Below, one piece after another: positions 33,765 to 44,295 of a stretch of 64,000 nucleotides of DNA. The stretch comes from Oryzias latipes. Lineage: Eukaryota > Chordata > Actinopteri > Beloniformes > Adrianichthyidae. Within the stretch, counting starts at the first letter, position 1; each line of letters starts with the position of its first letter. The translations under genes were made by a program, and so were the position numbers. The stretch covers positions 27,015,750 to 27,079,749 of the forward strand of contig NC_019876.2 in the NCBI RefSeq assembly GCF_002234675.1, read 5' to 3'. The notes below the pieces were generated by a model. It was not told the origin of the DNA. It worked only from the letters and a program-made list of their open reading frames with translations, and searched no databases.

Positions 33765-35132
33765 TCAGTTCTGTTGTCTCACAATCACATAAACACAGAC
33801 TGTGTTTAAGTCGTTTTCCTGTCTTCTTGTTTTTTTTGACTTTTTCACATTTAAAGCAGCGTAATGGAGGTTTTCTGCATCTTCGCTCTCAGCCTGAAAC
33901 CAAATTGACAGAAAAGGATCAGAGTGTGAATCTTGTGGGAATAACAGATCAGAACTGAAGAGAGTTGAGACTCACCTCTGTGCTTCTTAAGGGGGCAGCT
34001 GATCTTTCCTCTGGTTATTAAAGACAGAAAGGTTGGATTTCAAGAACACATTTGTTGAACAGTGAAATAACTTTGTGTACCTGTGGAGGTGCAGGCGTTG
34101 CTCTTCTTAATCTTCCACAGCAGAAAGGCGACGAGGACGCTCATGATGGTCAATAATCCAACAAAAGTGTTCAGAATCACAGAGTTCAGAGGAGCTGCAG
34201 AGTCTGGCACCAGATCAAAATGGATTTAACTTGATTCTTTCACCAACAAACTGGATTCTACTGAGGTAAAACTCACCTGTGAGGTCCAGCTTGGTCCCGT
34301 TTCCAAACAGTATGTGTCCACATGAGACAACAGCACAGTAGTAGATCCCAGCATGAGACTCAGTCAGCCTCTCCATGTGCAGCTCATAGACACAGCTGTG
34401 TGTTTGTGTGTTGTTCTTTCTCCCACACTGATCATTCCTGCCTCCATGAGTGGAAATGAGTCCTGGATGAGAGTCTGCAGAGTCTTTGAACCAGTAAACT
34501 CGCTGTTCTCCATCACAGCTCCCAGTGTGTACTGTACAGTTCAGAGTCACAGAGTCTCCAGCATGGATGTTCTCAGAGGACGACTGATCCACTGAAGCAT
34601 GAATGTCAGAAGTAGAGTCCTTCACATGGACAGTATAGCCCCCCAGATGTTTTACCCCATAAAAATCAGAACTGATGCAGTAGTAGGTGGCGGAGTCTGA
34701 CATTTTCAAATTTGAGATCTTTATGTGGTGTTTGTCTTTGTCTGTTTCCAGTTTGAGTCGTGGATCGTTCTTGAAAGCATCTATAAAATATCCATTTTTC
34801 CTAAAATCTAAATACTCAGACATGAGTTGTGGTTTGAGTCCTAGAGGTTGTTTATACCAATAAATTATATCTGCCCCAGTGCCTTGATGATTACATTTTA
34901 AAGTCACTTCCTCACCAACAAGAACAGATTGAAACTGTAAAGATGCAGACGGTTTCTGAGCCCAAGAAAGAGCTGAGGAACATGTGAACAAAAACAAAAG
35001 TATGTGTTCAATTTTTCAGCTTTTAGAATAAAATCTGAGAAGAATTTAACAAAACCATTGAAATAGACTGAACTCACCCACTGTTCCCAAGAGCAGACAT
35101 GTCACACAGCCAGAAAACACCAGAAGAGTCAT
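33765..35132 (-). CDS. NITR-like inhibitory Ig receptor, gene 3 (five exons, different membrane/tail exons)
   Basis: Exons 35078-35132, 34277-34972, 34081-34203, 33976-34010, 33765-33893; 345 residues. The leader, first intron and Ig exon are near-identical to genes 1 and 2 (C45, C117, C164, C231, FGNGTKLDL). From the exon 2 splice donor onward the sequence is unrelated: the transmembrane exon reads NSVILNTFVGLLTIMSVLVA and FLLW, followed by basic KIKKS, and the introns are short (about 70 bases). The last exon still encodes an ITIM, NLHYAAL at Y314, then a longer basic tail ending RQQN. Intact by inspection. Most likely inhibitory, as for genes 1 and 2. Confidence 0.85.
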
Positions 35133-35424
35133 GTTCTAAAACGGCTGAGGTTCACCAACAGAAGACAGTTAGATCTGTACTTTTAACTGCCAGGCGTAGA
35201 TGTGATCGGCCAATCAGAAGTGACTGAATGATTCCTTGCTCAATATTGTCTGCAGTCATCGATTTACTGTAAAATATCAGAGAGAAACTAAATAGTTAAT
35301 AATAAATACATGAAAATACATATTTAAAAAAACGTACTTAAATTGTCAAAAAATTTGACTATAAAGGAAATCTTAACCTTTTTAAAGAGGTTTTAAAGAA
35401 AATCAATGATACCAGTGGCAGAAA

Positions 35425-35930
35425 AGTCTTTTGCAGCATTTCACATTTTAAAATACCAGAATAACTTCTTCTTCTTAAATAATCAGGGGTTCTACAGCAA
35501 TGCAACAGTTTTACTTACAGCATGTTGTGGAGAGGAGAGATTATTTATTTATATCAGACCATAATAAAAACTCTTAATGTCCTCCTAGCTGTACTGACCT
35601 GCACACCTCAAACCCTGTTTTAATGAGGAATAATGGTATTTTTGTTCATCCAGATGGACTTTGGAGTTTGGAGTTTTGTAAATATAGATGTAGCTGTAAA
35701 AATGATGAGTGACTGTGACACATGACAGAAATGAATCTTTTTGAAGTCTTTTGTGGTACAAAGTGTCCCGGAGGCAGACCCCAAAAATAGAACAGTTTAA
35801 CCCAGTTTGAACGTCTCTAATATGATCTAAATAATCTCAATCTTGAATCTACACTCTGTTGTGTTAAAAACAAACGCGCAGGAAGTTGGCCAAAACAAAC
35901 TTCAAAGATGATCTTTTGTAGTTTTGGTAT
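35425..35930 (-). repeat. NITR-upstream duplicated block, copy at gene 3
   Basis: Third direct copy of the block described at 17395-17945. It ends at the start of the GGGCCCGAGCACGG repeat at 35935. Confidence 0.8.
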
Positions 35931-35934
35931 TTTT

Positions 35935-36031
35935 AGGGCCCGAGCACGGAGTGCAAGGACCCTATTGTAATTCGAATGTTTATTATTAGGGCCCGAGCAC
36001 GGAGTGCAAGGACCCTATTGTATCTGTTAGG

Positions 36032-36065
<34 letters not shown>

Positions 36066-36946
36066 TTCCGACTTTTCCGTCGCCTTTTTGAGGCCTTTAA
36101 CATACCCCAAAACTCACCAAATTTTGTATACACATCAGGAGTCGCGAAAAATTTCATATTTTATAGGAGAACGGCATAGGTAAACAAAAATGGCTCGATA
36201 GCGCCACCTGCAAAATTTGTTTTCGCGAGCACCTCCATATGCTTTATAGTACAAACCTGATTTTAACAGGGCATGTTCATCGGATAGAAACCTACAAAAA
36301 AGTCTCTTGGGACCAAGCTGTCAGTCGCACAGGAAGTCTGATATTTTGATGACAATATGTCATTTTTGCTGTATTTTGGTCATTTGCAGGCCTCGCTCTA
36401 GAACGAACTCCTCCTAGAGATTTGAGAGTAATGACTCCAAACTTTGGTTTTGTAAACTAGACACATGTCCGATGTTAAATTGCAAAGCTTTTAAGTTTTT
36501 ATGGATGTTTGTGACCATGGCGGCGCGTCAAAATTGGAGGTCGTTTCGAAAACACGCCATGAAAAGAAAAATGGCCATTACTCAGCCATGCATAATCCAA
36601 TCTGATCCAAAATTGATGTGCATGATTGTAGTCTGACTCTGAACACATCTGCAGTGAAAAAATCTGGAAAAAGTGTAGCGCCACCTGCTGGCAAGAGGAA
36701 ATGACATGTTTTACTTGGAGCATCACTGCTCCGAGTAGGATGAGCCGACACACCTGAAAATGACGTCCACCTGTTGAAAAGCCATTGAAGTTTACTCTGA
36801 CAAAAAAACATAACTTTCAATGCGGGGGTGTGGTCGTGACAGAGCGGCAAAGTTGGGCATCTCGCTATGCACACAAAAGTTGCTCTCACGTGCACATTCC
36901 TTGTCCAATCTCACTGAAATTCAATGGATATGATGAAGCTTCTATT
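35935..36946 (+). repeat. GGGCCCGAGCACGG-type teleost repeat, left end doubled
   Basis: The element begins 'agggcccgagcacggagtgcaaggaccctattgta'. This 35-base start occurs twice, at 35935 and 35988. A (TTA)n run follows at 36030-36064, then 'tcttccgacttttccgtcgcc' and 'atagcgccacctgc' motifs. I recognise it as a high-copy fish repeat but cannot assign a class from sequence. It runs into the assembly gap. Confidence 0.6.
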
Positions 36947-37946
36947 NNNNNNNNNNNNNNNNNNNNNNNNNNNNNNNNNNNNNNNNNNNNNNNNNNNNNN
37001 NNNNNNNNNNNNNNNNNNNNNNNNNNNNNNNNNNNNNNNNNNNNNNNNNNNNNNNNNNNNNNNNNNNNNNNNNNNNNNNNNNNNNNNNNNNNNNNNNNNN
37101 NNNNNNNNNNNNNNNNNNNNNNNNNNNNNNNNNNNNNNNNNNNNNNNNNNNNNNNNNNNNNNNNNNNNNNNNNNNNNNNNNNNNNNNNNNNNNNNNNNNN
37201 NNNNNNNNNNNNNNNNNNNNNNNNNNNNNNNNNNNNNNNNNNNNNNNNNNNNNNNNNNNNNNNNNNNNNNNNNNNNNNNNNNNNNNNNNNNNNNNNNNNN
37301 NNNNNNNNNNNNNNNNNNNNNNNNNNNNNNNNNNNNNNNNNNNNNNNNNNNNNNNNNNNNNNNNNNNNNNNNNNNNNNNNNNNNNNNNNNNNNNNNNNNN
37401 NNNNNNNNNNNNNNNNNNNNNNNNNNNNNNNNNNNNNNNNNNNNNNNNNNNNNNNNNNNNNNNNNNNNNNNNNNNNNNNNNNNNNNNNNNNNNNNNNNNN
37501 NNNNNNNNNNNNNNNNNNNNNNNNNNNNNNNNNNNNNNNNNNNNNNNNNNNNNNNNNNNNNNNNNNNNNNNNNNNNNNNNNNNNNNNNNNNNNNNNNNNN
37601 NNNNNNNNNNNNNNNNNNNNNNNNNNNNNNNNNNNNNNNNNNNNNNNNNNNNNNNNNNNNNNNNNNNNNNNNNNNNNNNNNNNNNNNNNNNNNNNNNNNN
37701 NNNNNNNNNNNNNNNNNNNNNNNNNNNNNNNNNNNNNNNNNNNNNNNNNNNNNNNNNNNNNNNNNNNNNNNNNNNNNNNNNNNNNNNNNNNNNNNNNNNN
37801 NNNNNNNNNNNNNNNNNNNNNNNNNNNNNNNNNNNNNNNNNNNNNNNNNNNNNNNNNNNNNNNNNNNNNNNNNNNNNNNNNNNNNNNNNNNNNNNNNNNN
37901 NNNNNNNNNNNNNNNNNNNNNNNNNNNNNNNNNNNNNNNNNNNNNN
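36947..37946. other. Assembly gap, exactly 1000 N
   Basis: A run of exactly 1000 Ns, a typical fixed-size placeholder, so real distance and content are unknown. Open frames drawn through it are artefacts. Confidence 1.
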
Positions 37947-38059
37947 TCACTTTGATGCAGACTCCTTTCTATTTATTTTCTTTAAATCCAGTAAACCCAA
38001 TAAATTATATTAATTTTATGGATGACAACTATTTTTTATTATGAAGCAGCTGTAAGTTT

Positions 38060-38583
38060 GTTACGGGTCTGGAATCATAAGCGGTGAGTCTAAGCCCCGC
38101 CCTCTTCTCTCTACCTGTTCGTTGTTTTCCCCCGCGTGCAACCCCCCCCCTCCAGCGTGTTCTACACAGACCACGAAACATAGCAGACAGGTGACAGGAT
38201 AGTAAGCGCGTCCTAACGCAAATTTAATTAATTTTACGCGGAAATGGGTGGCTTTAATCTAGGAAAAAATAGGCTTTTTTTGGGGGGCGCTCATGTGTCC
38301 CCTACGAGATTACCACTGACTGTCTTTTTAGAAGAACTTTCCATCCCATAACATACTCTGGTCGGCATTCACAGCTGCAGACACGCCCCATCAGCACATT
38401 CACGCTGTTTTCTTCCTTCTGCCCGACGGTGTTAAAGGCACCACGACAATCTGAGAACATGATAGTTATTTTATTAAAACACAGAGAGCCGCAGCAAAGG
38501 GAGGAAAGAGCCGCGTGCGGCTCTGGAGCCGCACGCGGCTCCAGAGCCGCGTGCGGCTCTGGAGCCGCCGGTTGCCGACCCCT
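38060..38583. repeat. hAT-type element, right part with palindromic subterminal repeats
   Basis: Ends 'ggttgccgacccctg' at 38583, the complement of a hAT end of CAGGGGTCGGCAACC type. Just inside lie three consecutive 18-bp hairpin units at 38507-38524, 38525-38542 and 38543-38560 (arms AGAGCCGC or GGAGCCGC around a 2-base centre). The left end is not clear, perhaps lost in the gap. Confidence 0.6.
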
Positions 38584-38637
38584 GCCCTAATCCAACCCAG
38601 TTACCCAGCCTCCTGTTGGAGTTACCACACTCTAGGA

Positions 38638-38808
38638 CAGGGGTCCCCAAATCCAAGCCTGGAGGGCCGGTGTCCCACATGTTTTCCAACCAAGCTGCCA
38701 TTGAAGATCCTTATTGGCTAAACACACCTGATCCAGGTAATCAGCAGCAGATAAGGCAGGAAAACCAGCAGGAGGCCGGCCCTCCAGGCCTGGAGTTGGA
38801 CACCCCTG
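38638..38808. mobile_element. Short hAT MITE with 8-bp duplication
   Basis: 171 bases from CAGGGGTCCCCAAATCCAAG to TGGAGTTGGACACCCCTG. Inner arms 'ggagggccgg' and 'ccggccctcc' are complementary. A perfect 8-bp duplication CTCTAGGA flanks it (38630-38637 and 38809-38816). Confidence 0.9.
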
Positions 38809-38819
38809 CTCTAGGACAA

Positions 38820-40145
38820 TGAATCACTTTTTTTCTTTCCTTTATTCTGTAAAACTGTAACTTCACATATTCTGTAAAACCTTTGTTACGCCCCCATTCC
38901 CCCCCGTCTAGCGGCCCAGAGAGGACGCTACACAAAAACCTTTATTAGATTTGTGAAAATGTGAAATAAGATGATTTTATCACATTTCACACACTGACAC
39001 CACCTCAGACCAGGTGTAAAGATTTTTTTTTTCTGAAAACAAGGTTTCACAAATCAGAAACTGTGTTTAGTGTAATCTTTACTATCTAAATCCTAATTTA
39101 ATCCAGGTTTGAGCAGTCCAGGTCCTGTGGTTTCTGAACAGGACCCGGTTCTATGTGGTCTTAGTGTGAAAAATGCAGTGGAATGTTCCTTTAGTGTCCT
39201 CACCAATCAGAAGCCAACTTCAGCGTCGTACCAAGATGCACATTGTGGCATTGCCAGCATGAATTTTCAGAGCATCCTAAGCTAAATGTTGAGATGACAG
39301 CCCCTAAACCTACTACTATGATGGAATCAACCTGGATGAATGAGAGTCTTCATAGACAGAAGCTAAATGTTGTTGTTGGCACGGATTAGCCTAATCCTAA
39401 CCCTTCTTCTGGGTCTGTTCAACCAGGAATAAAGCTCTGGCCAACATATTTAGAAACTCATGAGCTGATAATAATCCTACCAATAATGAAGCTAAAAGGA
39501 CTCAGACTGACTGACAGATGTTTCTGCTCTAAACATGAACTCTGTCATTTCTGGAGTTCCAGGAAAACTGCCTCAGTTCTTCCCTCATATTATTCCCACT
39601 TTTCTTCATCACATTTCACTCAAACTCTGGAATGAAGACAAAAGAATCAGGAGGTTTTTATTGTCACATGATCAGAAACAACTTTTCTCTGAAGAACAGA
39701 GACATGAAAACACAAATCTTTAATCCAAAGTTGTCAAATGAAGCAGAAAGAAAACAAAGTTTTAATGTTCTTCTTTCCACAAACACAATCTTCTCCTTCA
39801 GCTTCTTCTCTTGTCGTTTCTGTGGAGAACAAACCAGAGAAAGTCTGGGATTGTGACCTCACTGATTCCATTTGTGCTGCAGCTTCCTTCAGTTCCCATG
39901 ACAACAACACAAAAACATGTGTGTGAAATTTGAATTCAAAGAAACCAAAAGAAAACAGATTTGACTCCCAAAAGTTTGACATTCATGTTCCAAAATGTCT
40001 CCAATCCACATTCTAGAGATTTTCATTTCTCTCTATTTCTGACTACAAACATTTCTCCACAGAATCTGAACAGTTCAAACGTTTAGTTCTAAATGATCCA
40101 AAGCAGAGAAATCACTGAAAACAAACATTTCACTTCTTTCAGGAA
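38820..40145. other. Spacer and 3' flank of TRIM gene A
   Basis: No other gene. From about 39687 the sequence is duplicated at 51619 (see TRIM duplication). A minus-strand AATAAA lies near 39656. Confidence 0.5.
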
Positions 40146-42016
40146 CTATTTCACTTTACACAACTCTGCTGTGTCTCCAACATAACCACACAACCTCAGT
40201 CCAGCATGGAGCGGCTGAGTGAAAGTGGTCTGGACTCTGTGGAGGAGAGTCCTGCTTTCAGAGACGCTGTAGAAGGACAGAACACCTGCTCTGTGATCCA
40301 GGTACACTCCTACTCTGGAGGAAACAGGAGCTGAGATGGAGGTTTCTATGCTGTTGTGGACAAATGAGAAACTGTTTGGAGAACAATCTAATGCCCAAGA
40401 TTTATCATTTAAACCAAAAAGACTTTTACTTCCAGATCTGCTGATGTTCTTGTATGCGACTGCTATATAAACAGAGTATCCTCTCCTCTCCACCTCCCAG
40501 TAACAACGTCCAGTCAGACTCTCTCTACTCAGAACCTGAAGAAAAGTAAATCTGTCTGGATGATCAAAATCAGACTGAGGTTGTCTAATATATGTCACCT
40601 TTCTGTTCTCCTCTGACAGTAACAGTTGTCTGTGTGCTGTGTTTGGATCCAGTGTGATTTGACATGAATATCTGAGGAAGTCAGCTCTGCTCTTTGGTTC
40701 TGGTTCTGGTTCTGACAGTAAAACGTCCACATGAGAGACTGTCAGTGAGATGTTTGTCCATTCCTCTCTCAGAATGTCCTGCAGTTTGTCTCTGAGCTCT
40801 GACACAGCTGCTGTCACATCCTCAAAGTATGTCAGAGGACGGACATGGATGCTGGCTGAGGGGGTGGACTCACTGAGTGGTGGCAGTGAGGGGTAGTTGA
40901 GCAGAAAGTGGCTGTGATCCTCTGTGAGCCAGAGCTGCTTCAGCTCAGCGTCTCTCCTCTTCAGCTCAGCCATGTCCTGCTCCAGCTCCTCCTGAAGACC
41001 TTTGACTCGCCTCACTTCAGTTTGCTGCTGGGATCTGATCTGCTGCTCCACATCACGGCTTCTTTTCTGGAGGAGACGGATCATCTCAGTGAAGATCTTC
41101 TCACTGTCCTCCACGCTTTGATCAGCAGAGTGATTGATGGCCTCCACCTCCTGTTGAAGCAGCTTCACCTCTTTCTCTCTGTCCTGGATTCTCTGCTGGA
41201 TTTGTTGCTGACTCTCCTCCAGCTCTCTCTGCTTCTCAGTCCTTTCTGCTGCAGCTGAGACTGTGTCGTGGCCTCTATGTTCATCCACAGAGCAGAGATA
41301 ACAGATGCTCTTCTGATCAGTGCGACAGAACATCTTCATCACCTCATCATGACGGGAGCAGATGTTCTCCTGCAGGTTCTTGGAGGGTTCCACCAGCTTG
41401 TGTTTCTTCAATGCAGCTGCTTTCAAATGAGGCTGAAGGTGTTCCTCACAGTAAGAGGCCGGACAGCTCAAGCAGGACTTGATGGCTTTCAGTTTTCTTC
41501 CAGTGCAGACGTCACAGACCACATCTTCAGGTCCAGCATAGCAGAGACCAGCAGGAGCAGCTTGGAGTCCGGTCTTCTTCAGCTGCTCCACTAAAGCTGC
41601 TAACATGACATTTTTCCCCAGAACAGGCCTCGGTGTGAAGGTCTTCCTGCACTGAGGACAGCTGTGGACTTTCTCCTCTGCATCCCACAATCCTTGGAGA
41701 CACTTCATGCAGTAGCTGTGTCCACAGGGAATAGTCACCGGATCCTTCAGCAGATCCAGACAGATGGAACAGCTGAAGCTTTGTTCATCCAGATCCACTC
41801 CTTTCTGCGCCATTTCTCCTCTCAGACACACAGACTGTGAGAGTTTCACTTCCTCAGAAACCGGTTTGACTCTGATCCTCCAATCAGATGGTTTCACTGT
41901 GAGTTCAGCCAATCAGCTTCTTTCTTCTTTTCCTGTTGGTGACGCCCATCATGACAGAGGAGGAGCTGCAGATGAGGAAGAGGAGTCCTGATCTGTTAAC
42001 CCTTTCAGAAAGAGAA
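39687..42016 (-). repeat. TRIM segmental duplication, copy A
   Basis: Covers 3' flank, gene and about 200 bases of 5' flank, near-identical to 51619-54404 apart from an insertion in copy B and divergence in the SPRY-coding part. The right border is at 'ccctttcagaaagagaaaac', where an L1-type fragment begins in copy A. Confidence 0.85.
40146..41813 (-). CDS. TRIM E3 ubiquitin ligase A, RING/B-box/coiled-coil/PRY-SPRY, single exon
   Basis: 555 residues from the ATG at 41813 (MAQKGVDLDEQSF), chosen because it lies just before the RING as in related fish TRIMs; the frame is open further upstream. RING C3HC4: C15, C18, C30, H32, C35, C38, C52, C55. Two B-box-type zinc modules follow (CDVCTGRKLKAIKSC region; CSRHDEVMKMFC to DEHRGHDTV), a coiled coil (about 210-330) and a PRY-SPRY domain (about 380-555, with LDPNTAHRQLLLSE, GRCYWEVE and VGVYLDHRAGVLSFY). 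The protein should act in the cytoplasm as an E3 ligase, with the SPRY domain choosing targets. Best match is the fish-expanded finTRIM/TRIM16-like/TRIM25-like group; exact orthology is unclear. No intron and no break seen. Confidence 0.9.
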   Translation of the reverse strand: MAQKGVDLDEQSFSCSICLDLLKDPVTIPCGHSYCMKCLQGLWDAEEKVHSCPQCRKTFTPRPVLGKNVMLAALVEQLKKTGLQAAPAGLCYAGPEDVVCDVCTGRKLKAIKSCLSCPASYCEEHLQPHLKAAALKKHKLVEPSKNLQENICSRHDEVMKMFCRTDQKSICYLCSVDEHRGHDTVSAAAERTEKQRELEESQQQIQQRIQDREKEVKLLQQEVEAINHSADQSVEDSEKIFTEMIRLLQKRSRDVEQQIRSQQQTEVRRVKGLQEELEQDMAELKRRDAELKQLWLTEDHSHFLLNYPSLPPLSESTPSASIHVRPLTYFEDVTAAVSELRDKLQDILREEWTNISLTVSHVDVLLSEPEPEPKSRADFLRYSCQITLDPNTAHRQLLLSEENRKVTYIRQPQSDFDHPDRFTFLQVLSRESLTGRCYWEVERRGYSVYIAVAYKNISRSGSKSLFGLNDKSWALDCSPNSFSFVHNSIETSISAPVSSRVGVYLDHRAGVLSFYSVSESRTLLHRVQTTFTQPLHAGLRLCGYVGDTAELCKVK

Positions 42017-42780
42017 AACTTTTTTATTAATTGAAAAAACACTTGAAGTTAACAATTTGTGACAGTTACATACAATTATGACAAGTAAAATAGGAATAAA
42101 AGACATGTACAAACTACAAATGCAATATAAAATAAAATTCAATTATAAAAATATTACAGAAAAAAGACTTAAATAAAAGATATTAAAATAAACAAATAAA
42201 ATAAAAAGGGGGTTACATAGGCATTTGAATGATTCTTAACTTATCAAAAAGCTGCAAGTTACATTTGATACTTTAAAGTTCCAAAGCAAGTTTGTTTTCC
42301 ATGATGTTTACAGATGAAAAAAAAGAGCAGAATTCTTTATGAAATGTAAGATAATATGGTTTGATATTAAGGAATCAACATTTATGTATATAGAATTTAC
42401 CCAAAATAATTACAACATTCAGAATAAGTTCTGTGTTTTTGTTTTCTAAAATAAACCCAAATATGATATCCTTAATAGAAAAGTCTGCTAAACGTGAAAT
42501 CTTGGGGAAAGGCCAATAATGTAAATTATTCCAAAAGACATTAAAATAAAAACATTCAAAGAAAAGATGCTCAGTTGTTTCATCCACATGACAAAAAGAA
42601 CAACAATTTTCAGGAATTCCAACCATTTTCTTAGTAATTCCTTGGAAGGGTAAACACCTGAAAAGGTTTTAAAGTGGATTCCTTGGCTTTAGAAGGAATG
42701 GGGGGTTTAAAATATTTAGTTCGTATTTGTTTCTTTTCTGAATAATTAAAATAGTGGGTTATATAATTTGGATTTAAGAA
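42017..42780 (-). mobile_element. L1-type LINE 3' fragment upstream of TRIM A
   Basis: Minus-strand frame 42375-42626 starts MVGIPENCCSFCHVDETTEH and goes on LFFECFYFNVFWNNL, the cysteine-histidine C-terminal motif (CxxC...H...C) of L1-type ORF2. A T-rich left edge at 42020-42030 is the expected tail on this strand. It lies about 200 bases upstream of the TRIM A start codon and is absent at TRIM B. Confidence 0.75.
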
Positions 42781-42836
42781 CTAGGGAAAGGACGTTTGAT
42801 TAAAATATTTTCTGATTTGATGGTTGGGGATTTTGG

Positions 42837-44295
42837 CAGTGGCTGTGCATTAATCACGCCACGGCCACCCCACAGCCACCCCACTAGCCACTATAAACTG
42901 TGGTAGCAACAGTTGTGCATTTCATCCCAAATGCACAGCCAGCAAGCGGGCAAGTCGCTCTGATCACCTAACTAGGTCCACACCCCTTCCCCTCCCTGCT
43001 GCCTTTGAGTGCGCAGACATCTAAAGACGAGCTGCTAGACGCAGAACACGAATAAGACGCGGGTTTCACTTCCGCGTTCGAACCCTCAGAGCCTCCAGGC
43101 TGGTTAAACAAAAGAACCAGTCTCAGTTCCTTAAGATTAACTGTCTTAAATGACCGAGCGTGTGTGCTCCTCACACGCGCTCTCCCCCCTCTCTTCCTGC
43201 ATCGCACTAGCACCAGTTTCAGCACACACACAATCACACATCCCAAAAAACTACATTTGTTTTCATGCCTGTTAAATATTTTCTGTGGGGTATTTTAACA
43301 ATCTGTCTACTGTACTTTAGATCAGTGTTTGTCAACCAGTGTGCGGAGATGGTCAAGTGTGCCGTGGGAAATTGCCCTCATTAAATGATCTAAAAACATT
43401 TACCATCTCCAGGAAATCAGCTCTGTGTTCATCTAAACAGGCCCTGATAAAACACTGAGTATTTAGGAATATGAAAGATCATAAAATACAATTTTTCTTT
43501 GTGTTTATTTGATTCTATTGAAGACATTTTAATAAGAATGACGGTACCGCGATTTAGCCTTTGCGTCAGCTGTTTTAGGAGAAGTCCCACCCCTTTAACT
43601 GTCTCCACCAATCATTCTTGGAGGCTTAATCACATGTCATCAATTGCTTAAAGTCCTCACTTCCTTGTTCTAGCTAGCGGGGCAGCTTTCCACAGAATCC
43701 GGTATCAGACCGTGGAACGAGTGAACAAAACAATGAAGCTCGGAGATGCTAGTCTTTCTGTGTTCTTTTTGTACTACATCTCCCATGATGCATTGGGTGA
43801 CAGCGTCTCAGCGCACAATGAATCTCTCCTCTTAACGTCTTGAAACAACAACGAACACACATCAAACAGTTTTTAAATCTTCTAACTTAACTTTTATTAC
43901 ATCTTTTAGGAAAAACAGCTGCAGCTTCCAGCTTTTTCTGCCACAATTATCACAAAAATGCATGTGAGATTGTGGAGGGACTGTAGATCAATACAGACTA
44001 TGATTTTATCCTTTTTTCTTTTCTTTTTTGGATGTTGTTGTGCCGTGGCTCAAAAAAGGTTGAAAAACACTGTACTAATGATATCTACTAGTATCTATAG
44101 TGGTATCTACTATAAGTTAATGTTCTACAAAATATCAGTAGGCATTTAACTTTCTGATGGTTTTCTAAAGGTTGTTTTACTACTTTTAGTAGAATTAATT
44201 TTAAAGATAGAGCTCATGGTTTTTGTGTGCCACCCCAAGATTTAATGTGGCCCCCTACCAGCCACCTCCATGAAAAATTTCTTGAGGCGCCACTG
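42837..44295. repeat. hAT-type element, degenerate, with nested hAT MITE
   Basis: Left CAGTGGCTGTGC... and right ...GAGGCGCCACTG are inverted. Subterminal 'ccacggccaccccac' at the left and 'gtggccccctaccagccacc' at the right support a hAT of the CAGTGGCG type. No transposase frame. No clear 8-bp duplication. Confidence 0.4.
43323..44072. mobile_element. hAT MITE with CAGTGTTT ends (nested)
   Basis: Starts CAGTGTTTGTCAACCAGTGT and ends GGTTGAAAAACACTG, inverted copies, with 'gtgtgccgtggg' and 'ttgtgccgtggc' subterminal blocks. It lies inside the 42837-44295 repeat. No coding content. Confidence 0.65.

Noticed and set aside
36785-38044. Long open frames of unknown residues on both strands
   Set aside because: They are drawn across the 1000-N gap and have no content.
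40908-41594. Leucine-rich plus-strand frames opposite TRIM A (and 53422-53994 opposite TRIM B)
   Set aside because: Antisense shadows of the coiled-coil and B-box coding strand; the leucine richness is the complement of Gln/Glu/Lys codons.
41814-41912. Extending TRIM A (and B, 54214-54312) upstream to the first possible start
   Set aside because: The 33 extra residues precede the usual short leader before the RING; MAQKG fits the normal fish TRIM start. A longer form cannot be excluded.
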